Positions 1-10,992 are shown, numbered from the stretch's first letter. The stretch: DNA of 64,000 nucleotides from Impatiens glandulifera (GCF_907164915.1 NW_025919528.1:39022-103021); one strand, 5' to 3'. Made by a program: numbers and translations. The notes: generated by a model from the sequence alone, not told the origin.

Positions 1-3000
1 CTTCCACGACCGCCTCCACTTGATCTTCCACCACGGTCACCACCACTGGCACGACCACCTTGATCAACATTGGATAGCCTACTACGACCACCACTATTGT
101 TTCTGCCTCCACGATCACCACCGCTACGACCTCCACCTCTTTTGGTTGGCCTAGGATTATCATCGTTGCTTGGGGCTCGTCTGGATCTAGTTCCGATTGA
201 CACACCATCATTTCTTCTACTTGATTCACCTTGAGCGGTTCGAGGTTGTTCTTTTTCAGCATTATCCTTTGCATCCTCATTTGCTTGAAACTTCCTTGCA
301 ATGGAGTCAGCAAATTCCTGTCGTTCATTATCATTTCTGCTCAAACAGCCCTAAATTTCCACCATCTGATTCTTCACCAGACTGAATTCTTCCAAGGTCT
401 CCTTGTGGCGTTCATCATTGATTTGCCTTTCAATGTCTAACAATTCAGTTTGACGGTTGATAAGTTGCTTTTCAAACTTTGAGTAGTTTATGTTTGAGAT
501 ATGAGTCTCATATGTGTTCTTCTTCAAAGTTTTGTCCAACTCATTGAGAACTTTGATAATTTCAGCAAAGTCCTTTCTTTCTTCTTCCTGATTATTCTAG
601 GACTTTATCATGCTCTTCTGAAGAGATGAGCACAGAAGACATAGATTTTAACATCTTATTACCATTAGTAGAGGATTCTTCATTTGATGAATTTTCTTGA
701 GACTCTGCTGCTATACTTTGAATCGGCTCAAAGATTTTATGAATCTGCAAGGATTACTCCGGTTGATTCTTCTCGGCTTTCTTAGCAGCTTCTTCCTTCT
801 CTTCTTCTAATATTTATTCTTCAGCTCTCTGAAATCTCTCATATAATTTTCCAGAGTAATGAAGAGGAATGTTGATATTTTCGTGAACATTTCCCACAAT
901 GGTGTCGGGAAATAGACGGGGCTTTTTATATGTTGCTTGTTGATCCTGTTCCTCCTCAGATGAGGAACTTTCTTCTTCAACAACCTTCTCTTTGGAGGGT
1001 TCCCCCTCAAATCTGATAGTTTCTGGCTGAGTTACCTCTGTCACATTCTCTTGAGCTTCCTCTGTTCTCACAACAGAGGTTATCACAACATCTTCTTCAA
1101 GAGGAGCTTAAGCGACCTCCTCAATCACATCTTCTACATGAACTTCTTCTTCATTTGTCTCAAGAGCTTGTTCAGGCTCTTGAACAATCAATTCCTCTTC
1201 TTCTTCATTTGGATTTTCTTGAATAGATTGATCTAGAATACGTCTCTCTTCGGCATAAAAATTCCCGAATTCGATCAAGAGAGCAGCATCTAGTTCATCT
1301 ACATCATTGTCAGCATCAATAACATCCATAACTTCATTATCATCGAGAGATTTTGCCGCAGAGCAATTGGCACCATGAATATATCGAGAAGCCACCGAGA
1401 CGTAACCATCCATGATGTCATTCAGCTTCTTCAAAACTTTCATTTCCACTTCAGATCCTTTCTCAACAGGATTGAAATTAGCCTTTCTGGCTTCAAGAAT
1501 TGGAAAGAGGGCTTTTCCATACAGACAAGCTTCAACGAGATATTTTCTCTTCAGAGCCTCAATAACCTCTGAAGTTCTAGCCCATTTAAGAACTTTCTTT
1601 TCATTTTCTACCCGCTTCTTCCACTCTTTCGTTATTGCAGAATTTGACAGAGCATCATTGTACTTGAAAAACAATCTCTCCAGGGACCATGATTCAAAAA
1701 TCTCCAAGTTTTCAGCTGTAATGACTTTAACTTGTTCCAAAATGAGGTCAACAATCCATGTTGCCTCTAATACTTCTTTAGGAACTGGGGTTGCGATTTT
1801 CTTACCTTTTCCAACAACCTCTACGGGTTTTGGAGCAGGTCTAGGTTCACTGATCACGATTCCACCTGACTGTCTTGCAGAACGCATCAGTTCGAATGCA
1901 GATTGAGGCTTCTTTTATAGCTCAGCAGGGAGCTCTACACGAATAACTTTCTCGGCTACCAATGAATCTTTAGGAGCGGGAATAGAAGCTTCTTGTTCAG
2001 CAGTTTTACCAGTAGCAAGGGTAAGAACAACACCTTGTTCTGGTTGGGATAACTCTGTAGTACCGGCAGCTACTTGATTAGGTTGGACACCAGGAGACAA
2101 ATTCCTGTTAATATTTTCAACATTTGGACCAGCTGACTCAACAGCGGGCCCTTCAGTAAATTCTCTCAACGGAGAAAATACAGATTCATCTTGTTCCACA
2201 ATAAGAACATCAAACTTAGGCACAACGACCAAAGACTTAGAGGAAGTTACCTTTAATGATTCAGACGCGCGGGGCGCCTTCGTCTTCTTCTCCTTTGAGA
2301 CACAAGATCTCGAAGGCTTTCTCAAAATGGTTGCTGGAGAAGATAGAGAGGACATCGGAATTGCAGCAAGCATGCCTGGACCTTGCTTTAACCTTGAATC
2401 GACTGATTCAGAGTCCTTCTTGGTTGAATTTTTTAGACTGAAGGAACTGGCCTCCGATTCATTTACTGTTTTCGATCTTTTTGCCCCTGTTGACATCACA
2501 GAAGCAAACAGTTGCTTGGATCGGGTAGAGGGTTTTCCACCAGTTTGATAACTAGATGCACCAAATGCACATTCTAGGTTGTTCTTCATCCTTATCAGTG
2601 TGTTAGCGATTGTAAGGGCGGTAAAAACTCTTGGAGAGTTAATCTGCACAGGTTCACCAACAGGAACCCCCAAATGCTTCAACAAATGACTCAGTTGAGC
2701 CGTATACGTTATGATTTCCTTGTTTTCCTGACAAATCGAATAGCGTAGGTTCTAGAAAAGGGTATGAGCCCAGTTTACCTCGATTCTCTTTGAAATGACG
2801 CACATATAGTCAAAATGATCTTGACTATAGAGATGGAAGGAGCCAGATTTCCCTTGTAGCGCCTTCGCCACCACGTCGTTCAGCAGAATGAAATGAGGTT
2901 TAAGGGCCTTTTTGAGTCCATTAACATGGATTATCGAACCATCGGCAGAAAAGGTTCTCTTCATCTCCTCCATGACTTCTGATGAAAGAATCAAGTTGAA

Positions 3001-3291
3001 CGTGTGACCCTCCGTTGGAAGTTCAAAGAACTCCGCATATACGGCTTCATCGAAGGAAAACTCCATGCCGTTGACGATTGCTACGATGGATTCACCCACC
3101 ATTGTTGCGGATTTGAAGAACTCGCGAACTTCTTTCTCATAGAATATGAACAGACCGCCGAGATATTTCCTCAACCCAGAATATTCTAGGGTTCTGAACA
3201 TCTCCACCACCTCCGGTTGATTGAAAGTGTATACAGATGAAAAATCCACCTGCAAAGTACAGTGACCCAACGTGATTTTCTTGTTCACCAT
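1..3291 (-). pseudogene. Copy A: decayed retroelement-associated gene (putative plant transposon protein-like), RGG tail
   Basis: I do not recognise a named gene. It is the longest of four related copies here (with C, E and D). I chose the ATG at 3289-3291 because its sequence (MVNKKITLG) gives a product starting like its paralogues; an upstream in-frame ATG exists at 3402. Residues 1-200 form a globular domain with the family signature GLRKYLGG...FIFYEKEVREFF...ELPTEG. After it come basic and Ser-rich stretches, a Glu-rich linker (about 1100-1250), a coiled-coil-like segment (351-590) and an RGG/SGGR-rich tail (1-190) that runs off the window. The frame from 3291 to about 600 is unbroken except for stops at 2752, 1915, 1108, 814 and about 754; a frameshift near 590-600 moves to another frame, with a further stop at 351. 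The domain resembles the plant Transposase_32 type (inference). A folded domain followed by an RGG tail would suit a nucleic-acid-binding, Gag-like protein. It looks non-functional. Confidence 0.6.
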
Positions 3292-3412
3292 TTTCGAAAG
3301 AATATGAACCGACACAAGATTTTCAGAGAGATTTAGAGAGAGAAATGCAGAGAAGATTAGGGTTCTTAAGGATTTCGAGAGATTGAAATCTTTCAAACTC
3401 ATGCACTAATGT

Positions 3413-3421
3413 CCTTATATA
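3413..3421 (-). promoter_or_regulatory. TATA box of copy A
   Basis: TATATAAGG on the minus strand lies about 120 bases upstream of the copy A start codon, followed by a CT-rich leader containing CTCTCTCTAAATC-like sequence. Copies C and E have the same arrangement (TATATAAG or TATATAAAA, then a CTCTCTCTAAAT leader). The shared layout supports a real Pol II promoter attached to this gene family. Confidence 0.55.
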
Positions 3422-3623
3422 GACAGAAAAGAGAGAGATACAGAATAACCGTCTTTTCTTAAGGGTATGGCCCATTAATAAATGTTAGACGTCCTTTTTC
3501 AAGGAGTCATCATTAAAAATGAGGGTATATCAGTCATTTTCTCTAAACTTTAAAGACATGTGTCTTCATGTTATTAAGAGATGACTGTTTGATATTTTGA
3601 GCGGGAAAAAATAAATAGCTCTC
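3422..3623. other. Upstream region of copy A, left of the solo LTR
   Basis: Non-coding DNA between the copy A TATA box and the solo LTR. It contains a TTAGACGTCC motif near 3485. Removing the solo LTR and one TSD joins this stretch to 6101 onward, so 6101-6500 is the more distal upstream region of copy A. Confidence 0.5.
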
Positions 3624-6095
3624 TGATAGGATCGGCTTTATCGATAGAGACGGGGGTCTGGCTAAGAATGAAGGCTTATGAAAAATGGTTTGAAAGAAAT
3701 AATGTTAGGGATTTAATTCTCTTTCTATTCTACGCAAACTTGTGTAAATACTTGAAACGGATTCAAGGCAAAATTGTTTACTTGGGTTTGAAGCACAATA
3801 TGAAATATGAAAAGATGACAGAAATGAAGAACACAACAGTTTGTATATGGATGTTCGGAGAAACTCTCCTACGTCACTCCTTCTTCCAACTACCGGAAGG
3901 ATTCACTATAAGATGATAATAATCAAATACAGTATACACACACACTTAGCTTACTATTGAACATAACACTTTCTGTTCAATTACAAGATGAAGAATATCA
4001 CTTAGCTAAATGTGCTTTAATTCTAGCTCTCTCTCTCGATTCACACACAGTACAATCAGAAAGAAGCTTCACAGAATAAGTTCAGTAAGCAAGATGATTG
4101 AGTAGTTTCTCTCTCTGCAAAATCAGAATTCTTGTTCGTTTGTATTTGCTTGTTCGTAAGACAAATTGTCCGTTGTCCTTAGGATTTATTAAATACTGAG
4201 CATGAGCTAACGGTCGAATCTTCAAGAATGATACGTGGAACTCTTCCATTGGAAAGCCTCCATTGTACACATCAGGTACTGAGCACAAGGATCGTGGCCG
4301 TACAGAACTGGTAGTGCGCCGAATATTCCATCAGGGATGTACCCACAAAACGGGTAATGTGAGGAAAATTCTCTTACCTGGCATTTCTTGATTGGATGCA
4401 TATAGCTGCTGTACTAATCTTCATAAGAAAGTGGAGCAGAAGTAGGGTACAGCTATAGCACGTGGGTAGGAGAAATGCTAGATTCAAGCGTACTGCTTAA
4501 ACTGAGCATTAGACGTATTTCAGTTAGACGGATTGTGAAAATCAGTCTAATGAAATAGGTCATCTCCTTCTAATGAAAAACGTCTATTAGACCGCCTGGT
4601 CTAATAGAATTACACTCGCGTCTAATTAAAATAACCATTACACTGACACATCTAACTCCACTGAGTTAGACTGCACGTCTAATTCCGGTTCTACCTCAGA
4701 CTTGTCTAAAGGAGTTAGACGCACGTCTAACTTTCACTAATTAGATCAAACGTCTAATTATTCAATAACCATTAGACCGACACGTCTAACTCCACTGAGT
4801 TAGACTGGCACGTCTAATTTCAGTTCTACCTCAGACTTGTCTGAAGGAGGTAGACGCACGTCTAACTTTCACTAATTACACCACACGTCTAATTATTCAA
4901 TAACCATTAGACCGGCACGTCTAACTCCACTGAGTTAGACTGGCACGTCTAATTCCGGTTCTACCTCAGACTTGTCTTAAGGAGTTAGACGCACGTCTCA
5001 CTTTCACTAATTAGACCACACGTCTAATTATTCAATAACCATTAGACCGGCACGTCTAACTCCACTGAGTTAGACTAGCACGTCTAATTCCGGTTCTACC
5101 TCAGACTTGTCTGAAGGAGTTAGACGCACGTCTTACTTTCACTAATTAGACCACACGTCTAATTATTCAATAACCATTAGACCGGCACGTCTAACTCCAC
5201 TGAGTTAGACTGGCACGTCTAATTCCAGTTCTACCTCAGACTTGTCTGAAGGAGTTAGACGCACGTCTAACTTTCACTAATTAGACCACCCGTCTAATTC
5301 CGAATATCAATTAGACTACCCGTCTAATTACAAGTATATTAGACTACACGTCTAACTCCAATGAGGTAGACTGTACGTCTAATTCTATTAGACTTACGTC
5401 TAATTCCATTAGACTCACGTCTAATTCCGCGTATTCATTAGACCATCCGTCTAATTCTTTACATCTATTAGACTTACACGTCTAACTCCGATGAGTTAGA
5501 CTGTACGTCTAATTCCATTAGACTTACGTCTAATTTCATTAGACACGTCTAATTCCGTGTATTCATTAGACCATCCGTTTAATTCTTTACACATCTATTA
5601 GACTACACGTCTAACTCCGATGAGTTAGACTGTACGTCTAATTCTATTAGACTCACGTCTAATTCCATTAGACTCACGTCTAATTCCATTAGACTCACGT
5701 CTAATTCCATTAGACTCATGTCTAATTCCGTGTATTCATTAGACCATCCGTCTAATTCTTTACACATCTATTAGACTACACGTCTAACTCCGATGAGTTA
5801 GACTGTACGTCTAATTCTATTAGACTTACGTCTAATTCCATTAGACTTACATCTAATTCCATTAGACTCACGTCTAATTCCGTCTATTAGACTGCACATC
5901 TAACTCCGATGAGTTAGATTGTGCGTCCAATTTTATGCAAATGAAAATCAAGATCGGTCTAATGACCCTCATTAGATCTAAGTCTAATAACGTATTGTCT
6001 CAATACACCTGTATCAAAACTCATAAATTATTTCATCATCAAAATAGCAGAGGGTAAATTATTTCAACACTTAGTCAAAATAATTTGACCCAACA
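3624..6095 (-). mobile_element. Solo LTR of a Copia family, with palindromic hexamer array
   Basis: The sequence starts TGATAG and ends CCCAACA on the plus strand, so on the element's own strand it runs TGTTGGG...CTATCA. It is flanked on both sides by the perfect 5-bp target duplication CTCTC (3619-3623 and 6096-6100), which marks a complete solo LTR formed by LTR-LTR recombination. Its outer parts match the 5' LTR at 8571-10146 closely (for example GCTTTATCGATAGA and GTCTGGCTA near the start). It is 2472 bp against 1576 bp for that LTR, and the difference lies mainly in the hexamer array. Confidence 0.85.
4480..5940. repeat. Array of TTAGAC / GTCTAA inverted hexamer pairs inside the solo LTR
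   Basis: By eye count about 80 exact TTAGAC or GTCTAA hexamers lie in this 1.4 kb, mostly as convergent pairs TTAGAC-(about 4-8 nt)-GTCTAA, so each pair is an imperfect palindrome. The left part (about 4637-5310) is a higher-order tandem of five units of about 135 bp. The right part (5311-5935) has shorter, less regular units built on TTAGACTACACGTCTAACTC and TTAGACTGTACGTCTAATTC. There is no coding potential. Confidence 0.95.
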
Positions 6096-6100
6096 CTCTC

Positions 6101-6600
6101 AACGTGGGACAGCTGTCCTTGATCAGTCTAATCGGCACGTAATTAGACGTTTTTCTTACTTCAAAAATCCGTATAACTAAACGTCTATTAGACGGATGGG
6201 TCTATTAGACGCATACGTCTAATTCCGTGTTATAAAAACCCGTCTAGTGTCTATTAGACGTGTACGGCTAATTCCGCATCAACATCATGTGTTAGACGTG
6301 TGTTCTATTAGACGTGAGCATGCACTTGCTCATGACGTAAAAACGTCTAACATCTATTAGACGTGTCCGTTTAATTGCGTAGATATAACATCTCAACATA
6401 TAGACTTAGATGGATGGATTTTTAGCAAAAATACGTCTAAGTACAAACCGTTTCTTTTAGACACATTTGTCTAATTAGACCGATTAAGAATATTCGTGTA
6501 GAGAGTATCTTTACTTCTAGAGTAATTTTCCCTTCTCATTATGTATAAGGACAGAAAAATATAAGGAACAGTTTTTGTGGTCCAAAGACCAAAAATATTT
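6101..6600. other. Non-coding region with sparser GTCTAA motifs
   Basis: Not part of the solo LTR: the TSD ends at 6100. TTAGACG/CGTCTAA motifs recur to about 6480 with different spacing and flanks from the LTR array. After precise removal of the LTR this is the distal upstream region of copy A, so a second sequence context carries the same motif. From about 6480 to 6600 I see only AT-rich sequence. Confidence 0.5.
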
Positions 6601-6908
6601 TTAACATATAAAAACATTTATCTACTAGAATGGCAAAGGCCATTGTTGATCTTCCAGGCTGTGTACTCAAAAGAGTATTCTTCTAGCTTCCTTTCTGCAA
6701 TCATCCTGCATCACCTACAAAAGAAACTATTTACACATTTTGGTACCCATGCTTAATTGGGTCCTCGATCAATTAGTCCTTTAGGAATCTATATTTGAGT
6801 TATTCTAATGGATTTCCAATTTTGTGTTGTGATTAATGCATACGATTTTGACTTAGCAGATGACTTTCTGCCAGCCACTGATCCATTAACTTTTGAAGTT
6901 GATTTTCT

Positions 6909-7613
6909 TTAAAAATTCCTTGACTTAGAGTCAGGTTTTAAATTGCCAGACTTATTAGCTGCTTCTAGCTTATTCTTAAGCCAGCTAACAGTAGGCGGAA
7001 CATAAACTATTTCATTTTTTAAAGCAACTTCTTCATGAATAAGATCAGATTCAATGTCAGTCATACTCCCTTTGACAAAGCTTATTGACTTAAGTTTGTC
7101 AGATGAGTTGGACTTTTTGCATGACAAGTTAGGGTCATTGCTATCAAACCCCAATCTGGATCTAGATCCAGCAGGTTTCAACATGCTGATCTGATATTTG
7201 ACAGCATCTCCAGACCTTGTCCATGCACAGACAACATAGTTTAGCCTTTTGTTTTTAGATGAAAGGGTTTGGATCTGTTCCTTGAGCATCTCATTCTCAG
7301 ATGAGATCTCTTCAATCTTCTTTTCAAAAACAGTTGACTCTTCAGCTTGAGATAGATTTGGTTTGTTTATATCTGATGAAGATTTAGTTTCATTTAGAGA
7401 TTCTGCTAGCTTTCTGTACTCGATGATCATGTCATCTAGTGTAGCTACCAGTTGTTCCCTTGAAAACCTTTCGGAAGAGAAATCAAATACCTCAGTCTCC
7501 CGAGTTCTTTCTTCATCTTCTCTTGCCATGGAGCAAATCACCTCTTCTTCATCACTTTCACTGGATGAGAAGTAGGAACCACGTACGACTGCTTCCTTTG
7601 TTCTTCCCGTCAC
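6909..7613 (-). pseudogene. C-terminal part of Copia gag region, element B
   Basis: An open frame of 234 codons, Ser/Glu-rich with a heptad-like coiled-coil segment (residues about 75-125, EKKIEEISSENEMLKEQIQ) and a Lys/Ser-rich end. It overlaps the end of the zinc-knuckle frame (7558-7821) in a different phase, so the two were probably one gag reading frame separated by an indel. Downstream (6600-6900) no protease motif is readable. Similar Ser/Glu-rich, coiled-coil regions follow the zinc knuckle in plant Copia gags of this type. It is probably an inactive fragment. Confidence 0.5.
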
Positions 7614-7821
7614 CTACCATAAGAGCCTTCAGCTCTTTCCCATCATCCTTGGCATCTTCACGCTTTGGCTTCCGACATTTCGATGCATAATGACTTTTAA
7701 TACCACAGTTAAAATAAGTAACATTAGTTTTAGATTTTTTATTGTCATTAGAATTTGAAGAGTTTGAGTTAGAGTTGCTCTTCTTCATGAAGTCGCCAAA
7801 CTTCTTCACAAAGAGAGACAT
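7558..7821 (-). pseudogene. Copia gag zinc-knuckle segment with first Cys lost, element B
   Basis: After an Asn/Ser/Lys-rich stretch (residues 15-33) comes YFNCGIKSHYASKC, a CCHC zinc knuckle (C-x2-C-x4-H-x4-C) whose first Cys is Tyr (TAT instead of TGT, one G-to-A change). The knuckle normally binds element RNA during packaging and needs all four ligands, so this copy should be defective. It lies directly after the UBN2-type gag frame (7837-8439) on the same strand. Confidence 0.7.
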
Positions 7822-7836
7822 GGCATCGCTGCTCAG

Positions 7837-8525
7837 CTACTGAGCTGCCATCTTCACATCCAGAGCAGTTGGTGGCTCTTCAACAGTCACAAGTGCCTTG
7901 GCAATGATAACGGATGTGGGTTGATCTTCTTCCATCCTACAGTTCAGCTCGAACTCATAGGCCTTGAGGTCAGCAAAGAGATCAAAGAGAGAGATCTTGT
8001 TAATATCTTTGAATTCTCTCATCGCCATTGTCTTTATGTCCCATTCCCTTGGAAGATCACGCATGACCTTGATAGCAAGTTCCCGGTTGCTATAGGTTTT
8101 GCCTAGGATAGATAGAGAGGAGACGATCTTGCTGAATCTGGTGCCAAAATCGTTCATTGTTTCATCAGGACGCATCTTGAAGCTGTCGAACTGTTGAGTG
8201 GCAACCATGATCTTGTTTTCATTGGTTTTCTCATTGTCCTCACACAGTTGAATGAGTTTGTCCCAGACCTCTTTGGCAGTATCGCATTCGATAATGTAGT
8301 TGAACATGCTGTCATCGAGAGATCTGTACAGAACATCAAGAGCCATGTTGTTGAGGTTGTTCTGCCTCTTTTCATCAGCGGTCCAATCAGCCTTCTCCTT
8401 TTCAATCTTGATAGGACCTTCTGTGACAACGCTCCACATGTCATCATGAAGAGAAGAGATATGAGCACGAAATCTTTTCTTCCAAACAATATAGTAGCAC
8501 TGGCATCTTTGGTTACGGTCGACAT
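7837..8525 (-). pseudogene. Copia gag polyprotein, UBN2-type domain, element B
   Basis: The frame 8439-7837 reads MWSVVTEGPIKIEKE then WTADEKRQNNLNNMALDVL, ...CDTAKEVWDKLIQLCE..., MVATQQFDSFKMRPDETMN and VMRDLPREWDIKTMAM, the pattern of the plant UBN2 (gag-polypeptide of LTR Copia-type) family. Gag forms the virus-like particle that packages element RNA. The likely original start is the ATG at 8525 (MSTVTKDASA), only about 30 bases from the PBS. An indel between it and VWKKRFRAHISSLHDD shifts the frame, so the gene is broken at its N-terminus. The C-terminus should have run into the zinc-knuckle segment. Confidence 0.8.
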
Positions 8526-8555
8526 ATTTCAGGAAAGGCTTGAGAATATAAACAG

Positions 8556-8568
8556 GGCTCTGATACCA
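8556..8568 (-). other. Primer-binding site of element B (initiator Met tRNA type)
   Basis: On the minus strand TGGTATCAGAGCC follows the LTR terminus CTATCA after two bases. This is the classic plant Copia PBS, complementary to the 3' end of initiator tRNA-Met. It fixes the LTR boundary at 8571 and the minus-strand orientation. Confidence 0.9.
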
Positions 8569-8570
8569 AT

Positions 8571-10146
8571 TGATAGAATCAGCTTTATCGATAGAAAGGG
8601 GGTCTGGCTATTGATGAAGGCTTAAGAAAAATCGGTTTGAAAGAAATCCTGTTAGGGATTTAATTCGCTTTCTATTTTACGCAAACACTTGTAAACACTT
8701 GAAACAGATTCAAGGCGGAATTGTTTACTTGGGTTTGAAGCACAAAATGAAATATGAGAAGATGACAGAAATGAAAGAATACAGCAGTTTGTTTATGGAT
8801 GTTCGGAGAAACTCTCCTACGTCACCCCTTCTTCCAACCACGGGAAGGATTCACTATCAAATGATTCGAATCAAATACAGTTTACACACTTAGCTCACTA
8901 TTGAACAGAACACTTTCTGTTCAATTACAAGATGAATAATATCACTCAGCTAAATGTGTTTTGATTCTAGCTCTCTCTTGATTCACACACAGTACAATCA
9001 GAAAGCAGCTTCACAATATGAATATTCAAAGGCTTGAATTCAGTAAGCAAGATGATCGAATGGTTTCTCTCTCTATAAAATCCGATTGCTTGTTCGTTAT
9101 CTGAGGGAGATTGTCCATTGTCCTTTAGATTTGTTAAATACTGAGCAGGAGCTAACGGTCGAATCTTTTAGAATTATACGTTGCACTCTTCTATTAGAAA
9201 GCCTCCATTGTACACAGCAGGTTCTGAGCACAAGGATCGTGGTCGTACACCACTGGTAGTGCGCCGAATATTCCATCAGGGATGTACCTACAAAACAAGT
9301 AGTGTGAGAAAAATTCTCTTACGTGGCATTCGTTGGTTGTATGCATATAGCTGTTGTACAGATCTTCACTAGAAAGTAGAGCAGGAGTAGGGTACAACTA
9401 TAGCACGTGGGTAGGTGAATGCTAGCTTCAAGCAAACTGCTTAAGCTGAGCATTAGACGTATTTCAGTTAGACGGATTGTAAAAATCAGTCTAATGAAAT
9501 CAAACATCCCCTTCTAATAGCAAAGTCTATTAGACCGTCTGGTATAATAGAATTAGACTCACGTCTAATTACGATAACCATTAGACTGTACGTCTAACTC
9601 CACTGAGTTAGACTACACGTCTAATTCCGGTTCTACCTCATACTAATCTGAAGGAGTTAGACTCACGTCTAACTTTCACTTTCTATTAGATTGCACGTCT
9701 AATTCCGCATATATTAGACTGTCCGTCTAATTGCAAATATATTAGACTACACGTCTAACTCCGATGAGTTAGACTGTACGTCTAATTTCGAATACATTAG
9801 ACTATCCGTCTAGTTACAAGTCTATTAGACTACACGTCTAACTCCGCTGAGTTAGACTGTACGTCTAATTCTATGCATTCATTACACTACACGTCTAACT
9901 CCGATGAGTTAGACTATACGCCTAATTATATGCATTCATTAGACTACACGTCTAACTCCGATGAGTTAGACTGTACGTCTAATTCTATGCATCTAATGCC
10001 AAAATCGGCCTAATGACCTTCATTAGAGATAAGTCTTATAAAATATGATTTCAATACACCTGCATCAAAACTCATAAGTCATTTCATCATCAAAATCTCA
10101 ATGGTTAAATTATTTCAACACTTAGTCAAAATAAATTGACCCAACA
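8571..10146 (-). repeat. 5' LTR of element B, with a shorter GTCTAA/TTAGAC array
   Basis: The plus strand runs TGATAG...CCCAACA, the same ends as the solo LTR at 3624-6095. The first about 860 bp align with 3624-4480. The hexamer array (about 9450-9990) is much shorter than in the solo LTR and lacks the 135-bp higher-order unit; its units read TTAGACTACACGTCTAACTC then TTAGACTGTACGTCTAATTC. Confidence 0.85.
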
Positions 10147-10215
10147 CATTGACAATACATAAACGGTCAAAATTTTCAAAATATTCTCATTAAATGCTTC
10201 ATAACCGTCTCCACT

Positions 10216-10224
10216 ATATAAGGA
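10216..10224 (+). promoter_or_regulatory. TATA box of copy C
   Basis: TATATAAGG about 90 bases upstream of the copy C ATG, followed by a CTCTCTCTCTAAATC leader. Motif and spacing are the same kind as for copies A and E. Confidence 0.55.
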
Positions 10225-10308
10225 CCTCATCCTCCTTCAAGCAAATCACACTTTAAAATTATCTCTCTCTCTAAATCTTGAACTTCATCTCTTTTCAAAA
10301 CTCTCAAA

Positions 10309-10992
10309 ATGAATGCTCAAATCCGAAACTCAATCATCGTCGATTTTGAATCGGTTCTTAATTCTTGATTCGAAGGTGTTCTTATTCAACCTTTAATCGT
10401 ATCCGGCTTACGAACCTTCCTTGAAGGATCGGACTCCATCCTCGAAGAGGAGGTGCACGAGTTCTTCGACAATGCCCAGGTGAGAGATGATGGCAACATC
10501 ACCACCTACATCGACTGCGAGTTCTACCGGCTCACTGAAGAGTCATTCGCAGATTTCGAGCAAAAAATGTTATTCTTTCATCTCCTCCGGAACCAATCAT
10601 CCGGTTCAATGCCACGGTCTGAAAGATGACCTGACCCTCATATCCAACTTCTCCAGGACTTAATCCAACGGTCAATCCTGGGACACATGTCGAATCAGCG
10701 GTACACTCGGCAAGTGTATGACTTCATGATCTCAATCATCAAACTCTCACCCATAAACTGGGCTTCATTTATCTTCAACAACTTGAAGGAGCTCATCATG
10801 GCTCCTAGAAGAAGAATCGGCTTTCCCCCCAAATCAGACGGTACATTCGTTCCGTCATTCCCAATCTCGGACCAGAAGTCCCGGTAGGCACGGCCAACAC
10901 ACTGACCAGCCACATGATGGAAAGCTCGATCGGAAGAATCGAGAACCGAACCGGCTACACCGTAGAGGAATGGATCGTGATGATGGAAGAAG
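10309..10992 (+). pseudogene. Copy C: truncated, decayed member of the repeated gene family
   Basis: The start ATG (MNAQIRNSI) follows a TATA box and a CT-rich leader. An early in-frame TGA precedes FEGVLIQPLIVSGL. The family signature GLRTFLEGSDSILEEEVHEFFDNAQV is readable, and further on YTRQVYDFMISIIKLSPINW then ASFIFNNLKELI matches the segment seen in D and E. At least two frameshifts separate these pieces. This copy keeps the Trp of the INWA motif that is a TAG stop in D and E. Only the N-terminal domain is present; after about 10990 the homology stops. It probably encodes nothing functional. Confidence 0.55.

Larger units (their letters stand above)
6600..10146 (-). mobile_element. Truncated Copia-type LTR retrotransposon (element B), gag only
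   Basis: Order on the minus strand: 5' LTR (10146-8571), PBS (8568-8556), gag (8525 to about 6909), then a short unrecognised remnant to about 6600. The expected 3' LTR is not adjacent; the solo LTR at 3624-6095 is of the same family but has its own TSD. No integrase, RT or RNase H is visible, so the element is either 3'-truncated or of a non-autonomous gag-only type. CATTG follows the 5' LTR at 10147-10151 and would be its TSD, but I could not find a convincing partner at the left. Confidence 0.7.

Noticed and set aside
4637..5935. Regularly spaced repeats resembling a CRISPR array
   Set aside because: The repeats are short, palindromic pairs with near-identical spacers inside a plant LTR with a TSD. 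No cas genes and a eukaryotic context.
6641..6645. CATTG as the left TSD of element B
   Set aside because: No LTR terminus TGATAG follows it, and the surrounding DNA reads as retroelement internal sequence.
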